Shown piece after piece: positions 55,686 to 64,000 of a stretch of DNA of 64,000 nucleotides. Source of the stretch: Dromiciops gliroides (Eukaryota; Chordata; Mammalia; Microbiotheria; Microbiotheriidae); the NCBI RefSeq assembly GCF_019393635.1, contig NC_057866.1, positions 231,583,359 to 231,647,358 on the forward strand. Direction: 5' to 3'. Positions within the stretch are counted from its first letter, which is position 1; each line of letters opens with the position of its first letter. Under the pieces are notes generated by a model. That model was given only the letters and a program-made list of their open reading frames with translations. It had not been told where the DNA came from and made no database searches. Both the position numbers and the translations under genes were made by a program.

Positions 55686-56120
55686 AAAATATATATATAT
55701 ATGTATAATATATAATAAATATTATATAAATATATAATAAATAAATATTATATATAATTAAATTAAATTAAAGGGCAGCTGGGTGGCACAGTGGATAAAG
55801 CATTGGCCCTGGATTTAGGAGGACCTGAGTTTCAAATCTGGCCTCAGGCACTTGACACTTATTAGTTGTGTGACCTTGGGCAAGTCATTTAACCCCCGTT
55901 GCCTTACTAAAAAAAAATATATATATATATATGTATAATATATAATAAATATTATATAAATATATAATAAATAAATATTATATATAATTAAATTAAATTA
56001 AAGGGCAGCTGGGTGGCACAGTGGATAAAGCATTGGCCCTGGATTTAGGAGGACCTGAGTTTCAAATCTGGCCTCAGGCACTTGACACTTATTAGTTGTG
56101 TGACCTTGGGCAAGTCATTT
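55667..56120. repeat. 230-bp tandem duplication containing a SINE
   Basis: The AT-rich spacer plus SINE body is present twice and is virtually identical: 'AAGGGCAGCTGGGTGGCAC' at 55771 and 56001, 'ATGTATAATATATAATAAAT' at 55701 and 55931. The only length change is in the A/AT run (about 6 bp). The junction lies inside the SINE tail, AAGTCATTTAACCCCC|GTTGCC. Confidence 0.95.
55773..55908 (+). mobile_element. Hybrid SINE (B head, A tail)
   Basis: The head and body match the next SINE exactly, but the end (CCCCCGTTGCCTTACTAA) matches SINE A. It is the recombinant product. Confidence 0.9.
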
Positions 56121-56195
56121 AACCCCAATTGCCCCACAAATAAAATAACATAAAATAAATTAAAAATAAAAATAAAATAATAAATAAATAAAAGA
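56003..56195 (+). mobile_element. tRNA-derived SINE B with A/T-rich tail
   Basis: Ends CCCCAATTGCCCCACAAAT and an (AAATA)n-like tail to about 56195. Confidence 0.92.
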
Positions 56196-56555
56196 AAGTT
56201 TAGGGGTGAGAGGAATGTATTGGGAGAAAGGGGAAGGGACAGGTAGAATAGGGTAAAGTAGGGTGAAAGAAGCAAGAAAAAGCTTTTGGAGTGGAGGGGA
56301 AGATGGTAGAGGTGTGGGGGAGTGAGTGAGCCTTATTCTTATCAGAATTAACTCAGATCAGGTAATCTATCTAACCCTGCAGGAAAGTAAGAGGATAAGG
56401 GGATAAAGGGGGAGGGGTGAAAGAAGGGAGGGCAGTCAGAAGTAAAACAGTTTTGGGTGAAAGAAGACAGAAAATAGAGTAAATATCATGGGGGAGAGAA
56501 TAGGATGGAGGGAAACACAGCAATAGTAACAGGAAAAAATTTTGAAGCAGAGGCA

Positions 56556-56712
56556 AGAGCAATGTAAGATGATGATGACGATGATTGATGGATTGATGAT
56601 GATTAGGTGAAGATGAGAATTGATTGATGAAAATGAGGTTTCATGATGGTGAGGAGGAGGACTGATTCATGGTGATGGATTGATGATGCTGGATGATTGA
56701 TGATGATAAACT
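56556..56712. repeat. Imperfect (GATGAT/TGATGA)n repeat in the HAL1 3' UTR
   Basis: Interrupted GATGATGA units over about 155 bp. Not seen in the minus-strand HAL1. Confidence 0.85.
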
Positions 56713-57610
56713 GTATGGTATTTACTTTGCTGGGCTATTGTGAAGAAAATTCTTTGTCACTATAAGTTAATATGTAAATGTTATCTATTACTGTTGTTGC
56801 AATAATCAACCTCATGGGTTTATTGTAAGGAAATCTCTCTTTAAAGGTATATATAAATGTAGTTTACTATAAAAAATGAGGAGCAGGATGCTATCAAAAA
56901 AACCTGGACTTACATGAACTTATGCAAAGTGAAATGTACTGTATACAAAATAACAACAATATTGTAAGATGATCTGATGTGAATGACTGTTATTTTTCAG
57001 CAATACAATGATCCAAAACAACTCTGAAGGACTTATGAAAAATGCAATCCATCTACAGAGAAAGAACTGATGGTATCTGAATACAGATTGAAGCATAATT
57101 TTTTGGTTATTTCCTTTATTTGAAGTTTTGTTTTGGTCTGTTTTCTTTTGCCACCTGGCTAATGTGGAAATGTTTTGCATGACTACACATATATAACTTC
57201 TATTGAATTGCTTGAGTTCTTAAGGGGGCAGGGTTGGGGAGGGAGGGAGGAAGAGAATTTGAAACAGTATGTTTTAAAAAATTGATGTTAAAATTTATTT
57301 TTACATGTAATTTGGGAAAATAAAAATTCTAAAAAAAAAAAAAAAGAATGTGAATGTCCCATCTCATCCATTAGCCTGTGAAGAACTACTTGTAGAGGCT
57401 TAAGATAACCCCCTAAAAGCTGTAACTCTCATTTTGCTTCTGAGTTTTATTGACTTTTTTGTACAGATTAAAACAAGTCAATGATGGGGACAATAGATAG
57501 TTTAGTCCTCAATTTCTTTTACCTTGTTTTATCTGTTGCTCTGAACCTCTTACCCTCTTCATACCTGGTTGCTCTTCCTTTCTGCCTGCTGACTGTCCTG
57601 GCTTCCTTTT

Positions 57611-58260
57611 TTTCACATTGAAAATGAGTTTAAGGGGATTGGACTAAGAAGGATACAATCAATCCTGTACTGAAGCTGTATAGCCAGAGTGCCAGCTCAG
57701 GCAGATGTAGCCTCAGCTTGATCCATGTGCTGAGGAATCTCAGGGTGGGGACAGATTTCTGTAGCATTTTCAGGACCCAAATGAAGAGCAGGACCATTGC
57801 TAATTGGGCTCAGCATGCTAATCCTAGACAGAAAAGCACCAGGGGAGAACTCTTTCTTGGTGGTACAGAAAGCAATTAGGACTGGAAAGGTGATGGTAAG
57901 GGAGTTTCCACATCTGGCAGCTGGTCCCATGGAGGGCGTCATCCTGGGCCATCTTACTTCTGCTTTGTCTTGGGGACCTGTGGGCACTTCTCTTGGGCTG
58001 GAGGTGGAGTGACCTTGATGGTGCATGGCTCTGGCACCTGGGGATGGCAAAGCTCTGGCACCTTGGGATGGCAAGGCTCTGGGACTTTGGGGGCACATGG
58101 CTCCTGAGGAGGTGGCTGTCAGGGCTGTTTCACATGCTGCTGATGAACTTGGGGGGGTGGGGTACAGGGCATCTTCTGTTGCTGAGAAGACATGATTCTG
58201 TGATATGGATAGACCTGGTGTTCAGAGAAGAAAGAGTTATATGGCTGCTCAGTCCATTGC
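57611..58260 (-). pseudogene. SPRR: Small proline-rich protein (SPRR/cornifin-like) processed pseudogene
   Basis: The minus-strand coding region 58193-57954 has 80 codons including the final TAA. It starts MSSQQQKMPCTPPPQ, the invariant SPRR N-terminus, has KVPEPCHPKVPELCHPQVPE, the octapeptide repeat of SPRR1-type proteins, and ends PKTKQK. SPRRs are cross-linked by transglutaminase into the cornified envelope of epithelia. Length and order fit an intact family member except one nonsense codon: TGA at codon 25, where QPCQPP is expected. A 5' leader, a 3' UTR of about 340 nt, a short poly-A and a perfect 15-bp TSD TCCTGGCTTCCTTTT (57596-57610, 58261-58275) show it is a retrocopy. The longer minus frame 57697-58098 is out of register. 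Confidence 0.9.
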
Positions 58261-58392
58261 TCCTGGCTTCCTTTTAAGTCCCAGTTAAAATCTTATCTTC
58301 TACAGGAATCCTTGCCCAACCTTCTCTCATTCTAGTGCCTTTCTTCTGTTGATTATTTACTATTTATCCTGTATATAGTTGCTTTGTACATA

Positions 58393-58791
58393 GTAGTAGG
58401 CCTCCACCAGTCACAGACGACCATGGATCAACGCCTTGAAGAGCCACAGGCCACAGTGTGGCTGTACATACGGGAGCCACAGCTCCTGAGTGACTTATAA
58501 CCAGTAACTGCCGCATCCCGTGTTGTATCTACCCCATGAGGAGTAGCTGGAGTGTCTTCTCCAGGGTGCTGGCCTGGGCGGATCAATTGGAAAACAAGCT
58601 GTTGCCCATGCAGCAGGATTTCCCTCTCCGCAACATTGGTAGATCCAAAGGAGAGGCAGAGCCAGTACAGTTTGGCTCCAGTGTCAGAGGGATGTGATGT
58701 CCAACATCCAACTACCTAAGGGACTCCGACTCCTGATGTTTCCTCTGGGTTAACTCCCGAAGCCTTTCCCATATATGGGTATAGCTGCAAG
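58393..58791. mobile_element. Unclassified 399-bp insertion with a 12-bp TSD
   Basis: A perfect 12-bp direct repeat, GCTTTGTACATA, at 58381-58392 and 58792-58803 brackets sequence foreign to the surrounding L2. It is clearly richer in G+C than the flanks, begins GTAGTAGGCCTCC and ends TATAGCTGCAAG. It has no poly-A on either strand, no TG...CA ends and no obvious terminal inverted repeats. The largest plus frame starts MDQRLEEPQATVWLYIREPQ and stops after 26 residues. An RTE-type or other non-poly-A retrotransposon end, or a retrocopy of a noncoding transcript, would fit. Confidence 0.75.
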
Positions 58792-58955
58792 GCTTTGTAC
58801 ATAATTGTTTGAATTTTGCCTCCCCCATTAGACTGTGAACTACTTGAGAGCAAGGACTGCCTTTTGACTTTGTATTTGCAGTGCTCACTCAGCACAGTGT
58901 CTGGTACATAGTAAGGACTTAATACATTCTTATTGATAGGCTGACTCTTAATATG

Positions 58956-59883
58956 GTTTTTGTTTAAAATCTCAAGCCAAAATGGTCACCCAAATTGGTT
59001 TTCCTCCACTCCCTACCTTGGTCACAACAACCAACAACAACCAACAACAACCAACAACAACAACAACCTCCGAAAATACATATGTCAGATGGACACTGCT
59101 TGGGACCCAGTCCTGCTATAACTAACTCTCCTTAACTTTATGGCTTGTCACCTCCTAGTACTTTTTGCAGTTTTAAAGTTAATGATTATAAGGCTTCAAG
59201 TAATGGCTCTACTGATAAATCAAGTGCAGTGTAGGATGAATAAATCTTATGTGTCACAGTAAGCAGTTATGGAAAGAAGTATGGCTATAGGCTTGTGAGG
59301 TGATGCATATACCAGACAGAATGTGCTTGATCTCATTTGACTGTGAAAGCTGAACAGGTTTGAAAATAGCCAGTAATTAGATGGGTGCATTTCTAGTGAT
59401 TCAATCTCCTTGCTCCTCAAAATAACATTAGCTGTTCTTAACAATTTTTAGAAAAGTGATGCCTTTCACTGGAAAGTTTGGTAGAAAAGCTATTATTGAG
59501 TACAGTGAATCTTATTTTCTTAAGAAAGGCAGAAGCCCAGGCATAATTTGTCATTTGAAATGTGTAGGTTGCATATTGAGGTACAGGAGTACATAATGTG
59601 TGAGTGGGAAAGCTGACTGTATCTCATTCATCATATGAAGGTCAGTCTGTTTATCTACACAGATATATTTCATGAGCTTGTATCATGAGGTCATTTTTAT
59701 TTCTGTTGTAATGTGGTTGCCAATGTAGTAAGTCATTTTGAATCAGCTATCTGTGTGCAGTCACGCCATGGGCTTATTAGAGCAAAGATAATAGTCATCA
59801 TCAAAGTAGAAGAAAATATAAAAAAGAGAAGACATGATGTCTAATTCACAAAATTCCAACTTAGCCATTTAAATAAGCTACAG

Positions 59884-59933
<50 letters not shown>

Positions 59934-61069
59934 ACACGGAAATAGAGAAAAGAACAGACACTCCCTAAGATTATTTTTAAAAATTAAAATCAGATCCCCA
60001 AATTAAGAAGACCTAAAGTGCTTAGAAACCTCTTCAGTCAGCAAACACCTGAACTCTTTCCCAAGCAGAGATGCAGCAGACAAGGACACCAGTTTAGATA
60101 AACTCAGCTGAAAAATTTTACAGGAAAAGATGGAAGATTGTGAACAATATTGCCTCATGAAGCATCAAAGAAGCAGTAGGAGGAAAAAATGAGGTTACAG
60201 AAAGCTAGTTGAGATGCCTTTCTTTCTTTTTCTTTTTTTTTTTTTTAAAGGAAAAAGGTTGACATCCCTGCCATCCTCCTTAGCTCTTTTGCTCTTGGCC
60301 AAAGTTTATTTGCCTATCGGCCAGAGCATTATGAGAAATAAGGGGATCCTCAACAACTCTATTCCATGTAGTTCTTGTGAAGTTTTGTTAGGTGAAATCC
60401 CTGAAATGGATTATGGAGAAGCAGTCTGGCAATCAGGGATTTGACAAAAGTTCAGAGAAGTCTCCAAATTGTCTTGGGGTAGAGATCCTAAGTGGGAGCA
60501 ACAGAAGAGTCAGTGAAAACAATAGCCTTCATCAAAGCCTGTATCCTCTGCTGACTTGTGCTGGTTTTCTGACTATCCGATGTTGTCATAGCCTTAGACT
60601 TTGCGTCCTAAAAAGATGTTGACCTTTTCCAGGGAAGCAGGAGATTTGTTAGCAGATTTAGTCCTAGGAGATGGTGGCTGAAAACTGAAGATGGCCCCAG
60701 AAAAGTTGTGTGGCTGATAAAGAGTGGGTGGTGACAGTGAATACCTTAGCTAGAAACTAGTAGAGATACCTAGAAGGGCATGGAATAAACATATGCAGAA
60801 GTAATGGGAGTCAACCACAGTTCAGCAGAGTGCATCTCATCACTGGGAGATATCAGCAACTCTGCACTGTCACAGGTGGCCATGCAGATGCCATGGCCAC
60901 ACATGAACCTGGCTATACCTGTTCTCTTTGTGCTCCCTTCTAGGTATGTTCCTGGGATGTATTCTCATGGCATCTTTTCTGGTTGTGTGTACTTTCTTTC
61001 CCCATTGGTGGTCTGGTTATCTGTGGGAAAGGGCATTTTATGTGTGAATAAACTCTTTTCTTGTAATTG
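58956..61069. other. Mostly unassigned
   Basis: Includes (CAACAA)n at 59024-59068 and the CA repeat below. No exon or gene was recognised. An AATAAA at 61047-61052 just before an LTR has no gene I can link to it. Confidence 0.35.
59885..59931. repeat. (CA)n microsatellite
   Basis: About 23 uninterrupted CA units. Confidence 0.97.
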
Positions 61070-61694
61070 TGTTGTTTAAAAATCTAAATGTGGGTTCTAA
61101 TCTGTTCCCCCCAGTTTTGGGGGAAACTGGCTAAAATCACTGATAAATTCACCAAGAGTTTAGGCTTTTAAGGGGTTTATTAAAAGATATAAGATAGTAA
61201 AGAGAGAGAGAGATTGAGAACAGATTTCTTTTTTTTTTCTTTTTTGCTGGGCTATGAGGGTTAAGTGACTTGCCCAGGGTCACACAGCTAGTAAGTGTCA
61301 AGTGTCTGAGGCTGGATTTGAATTCAGGTACTCCTGAATCCAGGGCCGGTGCTTTATCCACTGTGTCACCAAGCTGCCCCCCAGATTTCTTATAGCATGG
61401 AAATCCTAGCCTTCCTAACCTCCCACATGAAGTCCTGCCACCAAGTTGATGTCTCGAACCCAAAGAGGAAGAACCCCCCTTCCTGCATCTGCTTCCTACT
61501 TCGTGTTCTCCTCCCAGAAATGGGAGTCTCCTCAAGTTGATTGGCTGGTAGCTTTGATAGACAGTACCCATGAGCAAATGTCACTTCCTGACGTCATGGA
61601 ATTGATCACACGACTTGCCCTCAGATGCCTTCTCCTCATGGTGCAGCTTTCCTACAGTAACTCTCCAGCAGGTGGCGTCACTCTAATCATTACA
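61070..61694 (-). mobile_element. Solo ERV LTR (family A-related), with nested SINE
   Basis: The left end (TGTTGTTTAAAAATCTAAAT, 'CCCCCAGTTTTGGGGG', AGGGGTTTATTAAAAG) is the reverse complement of the 3' part of the LTR at 46151-46644. Rightward, 'TAGCTTTGATAGACAG', 'CTGACGTCATGGAATTGATC' and 'CAGCAGGTGGCGTCACTC' form the U3 side, ending ATCATTACA. It contains a CRE-like TGACGTCA. TSD not found. Confidence 0.7.
61231..61381 (-). mobile_element. tRNA-derived SINE nested in an LTR
   Basis: Poly-T-rich, 'TTTGCTGGGCTATGAGGG', and end 'TGTCACCAAGCTGCCCC'. Direct repeat CAGATTTCTT at 61221-61230 and 61382-61391. Confidence 0.93.
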
Positions 61695-61861
61695 TTACTT
61701 AATACCTTGTTACTATGTGGTTTGATTAACTGTTCTTTGCTTTGACTTAATGTATTTTTTTTTTCATCACAGTGAAAGTAAACATATTGGTGCACTTTTG
61801 ACTGAATACTTTTACCCAAAGTTATTGAACCTGGAATAGTTTTCTGGGGGTCCATACATAG

Positions 61862-62355
61862 TGTGAGAAATAATTATTGATAATCAATATAGTGGAGAAC
61901 AAGTGATCTTCCCTTCTTTCTTAGTCCTTTCTCCTAGGCCCAAGTTCTCCTTGAAAGTAAGATTCACCTGGGTCAAACCAGACCCAAACTCACAAAGAAG
62001 TCTTGGTGGAGACAGATTCTTTTGTCTAGATAACCCAAGGGTGTTAGTTACTGATGAGATTAAACCACACCTAGATAGAAAGTATTTTGGGTGGGGTGGG
62101 GGGAGGTCTTACATTCTCTGATGTCATTCCTTGGCTCCATTTTTAATATAACCCACCTCCAATCATGTCAATCAATTAGATATGATGTTAACCAATTTGA
62201 TTTGATTGGTATATGATGGACCTCCTACAGTTGGAAGGGTATATTAACCAAGACCCAACCACCAAAGGACCCTCCTTTATTAATATCCTGTTGGCATATT
62301 AATAAGATGGTTAAATTACCCAGAAACTATGTATCTCATATTTTTAATCATCACA
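61862..62355 (+). mobile_element. Candidate solo LTR (family D), 494 bp
   Basis: Starts TGTGAGAAATAATTATTG and ends TTTTTAATCATCACA, with flanking ATAG (61858-61861) and CTAG (62356-62359), a one-mismatch 4-bp TSD. It has a TATA-like AATATAACCC (about 62146) and 'CTCCTTTATTAATATCC' further on. No related second copy in the window. Confidence 0.55.
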
Positions 62356-62424
62356 CTAGTAAGAACAGACAAAAAAAACCCCAAGATGTATAAAGGTTTT
62401 AATAACAAAACTTTTTCTCTGTCA

Positions 62425-62500
62425 ATGGCAATGTAGTCACCAGATCTTCCTGACTCCAAGCCAGCTTTCTATCTACTTTGCCACCTAACTGCCTCATTTA
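62425..62500 (-). repeat. CORE-SINE head fragment, antisense
   Basis: 'CCAGATCTTCCTGACTCCAA' and 'CTACTTTGCCACCTAACTGC'. Confidence 0.65.
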
Positions 62501-62616
62501 TGCTGGAGACAACACAATTTTGAGGGCTTTGAGGGGTCCAGTTTTTAAGATATATGAAAGAACAAAAGATATTGATCTTGGATTTGACCAAGCAAATATT
62601 AAAAATTACTGCCCTG

Positions 62617-62759
62617 GGGGCAGCTAGGTGGCGCAGTCGATAGAGCACTGGCCCTGGACTCAGGAGGACCTGAGTTCAAATCTGACCTCAGACACTTAAC
62701 ACTTACTAGCTGTGTGACTCTGGGCAAGTCACTTAACCCCAATTGCCTCACCAAAAAAA
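62617..62759 (+). mobile_element. tRNA-derived marsupial SINE
   Basis: GGGGCAGCTAGGTGGCGCAG to ATTGCCTCACC plus poly-A. Perfect 16-bp TSD AAAAATTACTGCCCTG at 62601-62616 and 62760-62775. Little diverged, so probably young. Confidence 0.96.
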
Positions 62760-62775
62760 AAAAATTACTGCCCTG

Positions 62776-63884
62776 TATAGCTACTTTCCCATTTCTCCAA
62801 AGTGCTTATTACATATGTACATATTACAGACATCCTTGATGGACGTTTGAGAAGGTCACAATCAGGGTTTTGCTAATATTCAAATTATAATTGACTAGAA
62901 GGTGTAGAGAATATATCATTCCACTGAGCTTATTGTATAATGACTATAAAGAAAAGCATTTGATGTAATTAACAGAACAAATAGTCTTCAAGGCTTTTCT
63001 CCAACCAAGTTTCTCTCATGCATATTTCACAATCATATGAGATTCCTTGAAATATGTAACAGAGAAAAATTTGTTAGAGCCTCTCATAGCATGACTTAAA
63101 TCAGAAAAGCTTATGCTCACTGAAGTTGATGTCCAGCACAAAGCCCAGACAGAAGAGAAATTCCCTTTAGAGAAACATGGGTAGACTGATATGAATGGAT
63201 GTGGAGTGATAAAAGCACAATTAGAAGGAAAACACACACACATGACTATAACAAGGTAAACAAAAAGAATATTAAAAGGTAACCAAGTACTTAGTGATTT
63301 TTATAACCAATCTTGGTCCCAAGGAAAAGATGGTGAACCATATTTCACTTCTCTTAGTAGGGAAGCAGGGTGCTATGAGTATAAAATGGTGTATAGATTT
63401 TCAATTTCAGTAACTGTCAATTGCTCTTGCTGAACTGATTCATTAAAAGGGAGGGTTTAATGTGGATTGGGTATATCTGTAAATGACTGCTTGTCAAAAC
63501 AAAAGGCATTGATAAAACTTTTTAAAGAGAAGAAAAGGAATTCTCTATGATGAAGACCTCTTTGCACATGAGCCAATTGAATTAGACCCTAGAATGTTAC
63601 AGAGACTCTTAGAAGAGACCTACAATCCCTCAGAAGAATTCAGCCTAACTATACACACTGGAAAAACTAAGTGGATGAAGAATGTCTATTTAGACTATGA
63701 CTTACAGTTGGATGGACAACACATCAGTATATAAAACTTGGAAAGATACCGAAGAAAAATAATGACCTGAGAATTAAACAGGAAAAAGAGAGCAGGTTTT
63801 GGGGAAATTAATGTCATCATGCTTCTTACTGAAACACTGGATCATCTTTTTAACATTTTTATTCTTCCTGTGGGCATAGGATTA
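62776..63884. other. Unassigned AT-rich stretch
   Basis: About 1.1 kb with no repeat or exon recognised. Confidence 0.35.
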
Positions 63885-63887
63885 TCC

Positions 63888-64000
63888 ATGTTCCTGGAGT
63901 CAGGGAGACCTGAATTCAAATTCAGTCTCAGATACTTACTAGCTATGTGATCCTGAGCAAGTCACTTAACCCTGTCTGCCTCTGTTTCCCCATATGTTTC
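63888..64000 (+). mobile_element. SINE cut by the window end (probably RTE-tailed type)
   Basis: 'GTCAGGGAGACCTGAATTC', 'TACTAGCTATGTGATCCTGA' and 'CTGCCTCTGTTTCCCCATAT'. Its tail lies beyond the window. Confidence 0.8.

Larger units (their letters stand above)
53472..57343 (+). mobile_element. TSD-bounded HAL1-like retrotransposon (ORF1 only)
   Basis: A perfect 12-bp TSD, AAGAATGTGAAT, at 53460-53471 and 57344-57355 and a terminal poly-A run mark both true ends. Without nested SINEs it is about 2.9 kb. Order: 5' UTR (53472-54146); broken ORF1 from ATG 54147 with a lysine/glutamate-rich coiled coil and, in another frame at 54543, NLKIIGLPESHD, an L1 ORF1p-like start of the RNA-binding domain; G/A-rich 3' UTR; L1-homologous tail (about 56875-57343). 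There is no ORF2. This is the 'half-L1' plan, which needs L1 proteins in trans. It is dead here through frameshifts. Confidence 0.88.
57520..58955 (+). repeat. L2 LINE 3' region split by two insertions
   Basis: L2 pieces at 57520-57610, 58261-58392 ('CAGGAATCCTTGCCCAACC') and 58804-58955 ('AGTAAGGACTTAATACATTC') line up as one element. The SPRR retrocopy and a 399-bp unknown insertion separate them. Confidence 0.75.

Noticed and set aside
55380..56195. Direct repeats resembling a CRISPR or satellite array
   Set aside because: The repeats are SINE copies and one 230-bp tandem duplication in a vertebrate genome, with no spacers and no cas genes.
57697..58098. 133-residue minus-strand frame with PSQGARALPSPGARA repeats
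   Set aside because: It is a shifted reading of the SPRR octapeptide repeats. The true register starts at 58193 and contains the MSSQQQK N-terminus.
60214..60622. Two overlapping 76-residue plus-strand frames
   Set aside because: The first begins with a poly-T-encoded Phe/Leu run, and there is no splice or homology support.

Overview
This window is vertebrate, and almost certainly marsupial, nuclear DNA. It is AT-rich and intron/intergenic-like, with no bacterial-style operons and no intact long reading frame. The marsupial call rests on the commonest repeat: a tRNA-derived SINE of about 140-170 bp (head GGCAGCTAGGTGGC, tail GGGCAAGTCACTTAACCC plus poly-A), present more than 20 times on both strands. 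Around it lie abundant MIR/CORE-SINEs, L2, L1, an ORF2-less L1 relative (HAL1-like), RTE-tailed SINEs and solitary ERV LTRs. I cannot tell an American from an Australian marsupial.

Genes. I see no complete gene. On the plus strand, three splice-bounded, phase-compatible open segments (1476-1545, 18058-18097, 19541-19578) could be the last exons of an unidentified protein, with a stop and an AATAAA about 100 bp later. Two processed pseudogenes are clear: a ribosomal protein S3A retrocopy (13795-14637, plus) and a small proline-rich (SPRR/cornifin-like) retrocopy (57611-58260, minus). The SPRR copy has one premature stop and a perfect 15-bp target-site duplication (TSD).

Layout. 1-9.5 kb: intron-like sequence with old L2 and MIR plus young SINEs. 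9.5-14.65 kb: several minus-strand L1 3' ends, one inserted in another, followed by the RPS3A retrocopy. 15-24.9 kb: the most repeat-poor part, holding the last two candidate exons. 24.9-27.4 kb: a long L2 split by a SINE and an LTR-like block. 28.8-29.3 kb: TG/AG microsatellite plus a purine tract of about 430 bp. 30-36 kb: CR1/L3 tail, an LTR inside a CORE-SINE, L2 and MIR. 36.4-46.7 kb: solo LTRs and HAL1-like elements, including one HAL1 carrying two LTRs and a SINE and itself inserted in an older L1. 46.7-53.4 kb: L2, MIR and SINEs. 53.5-57.3 kb: a TSD-bounded HAL1-like element with nested SINEs, one part of a 230-bp tandem duplication. 57.5-59 kb: L2 hosting the SPRR retrocopy and an unclassified 399-bp insertion with a 12-bp TSD. 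61-62.4 kb: two LTR-like elements. The end is mostly unassigned.

The most interesting structure is among the retroelements. Three different elements (a SINE, an L1, a HAL1) inserted at the same homologous CATCATTTCTT site in three separate L1 copies, and the HAL1 family's own L1-derived tail starts at that same point.
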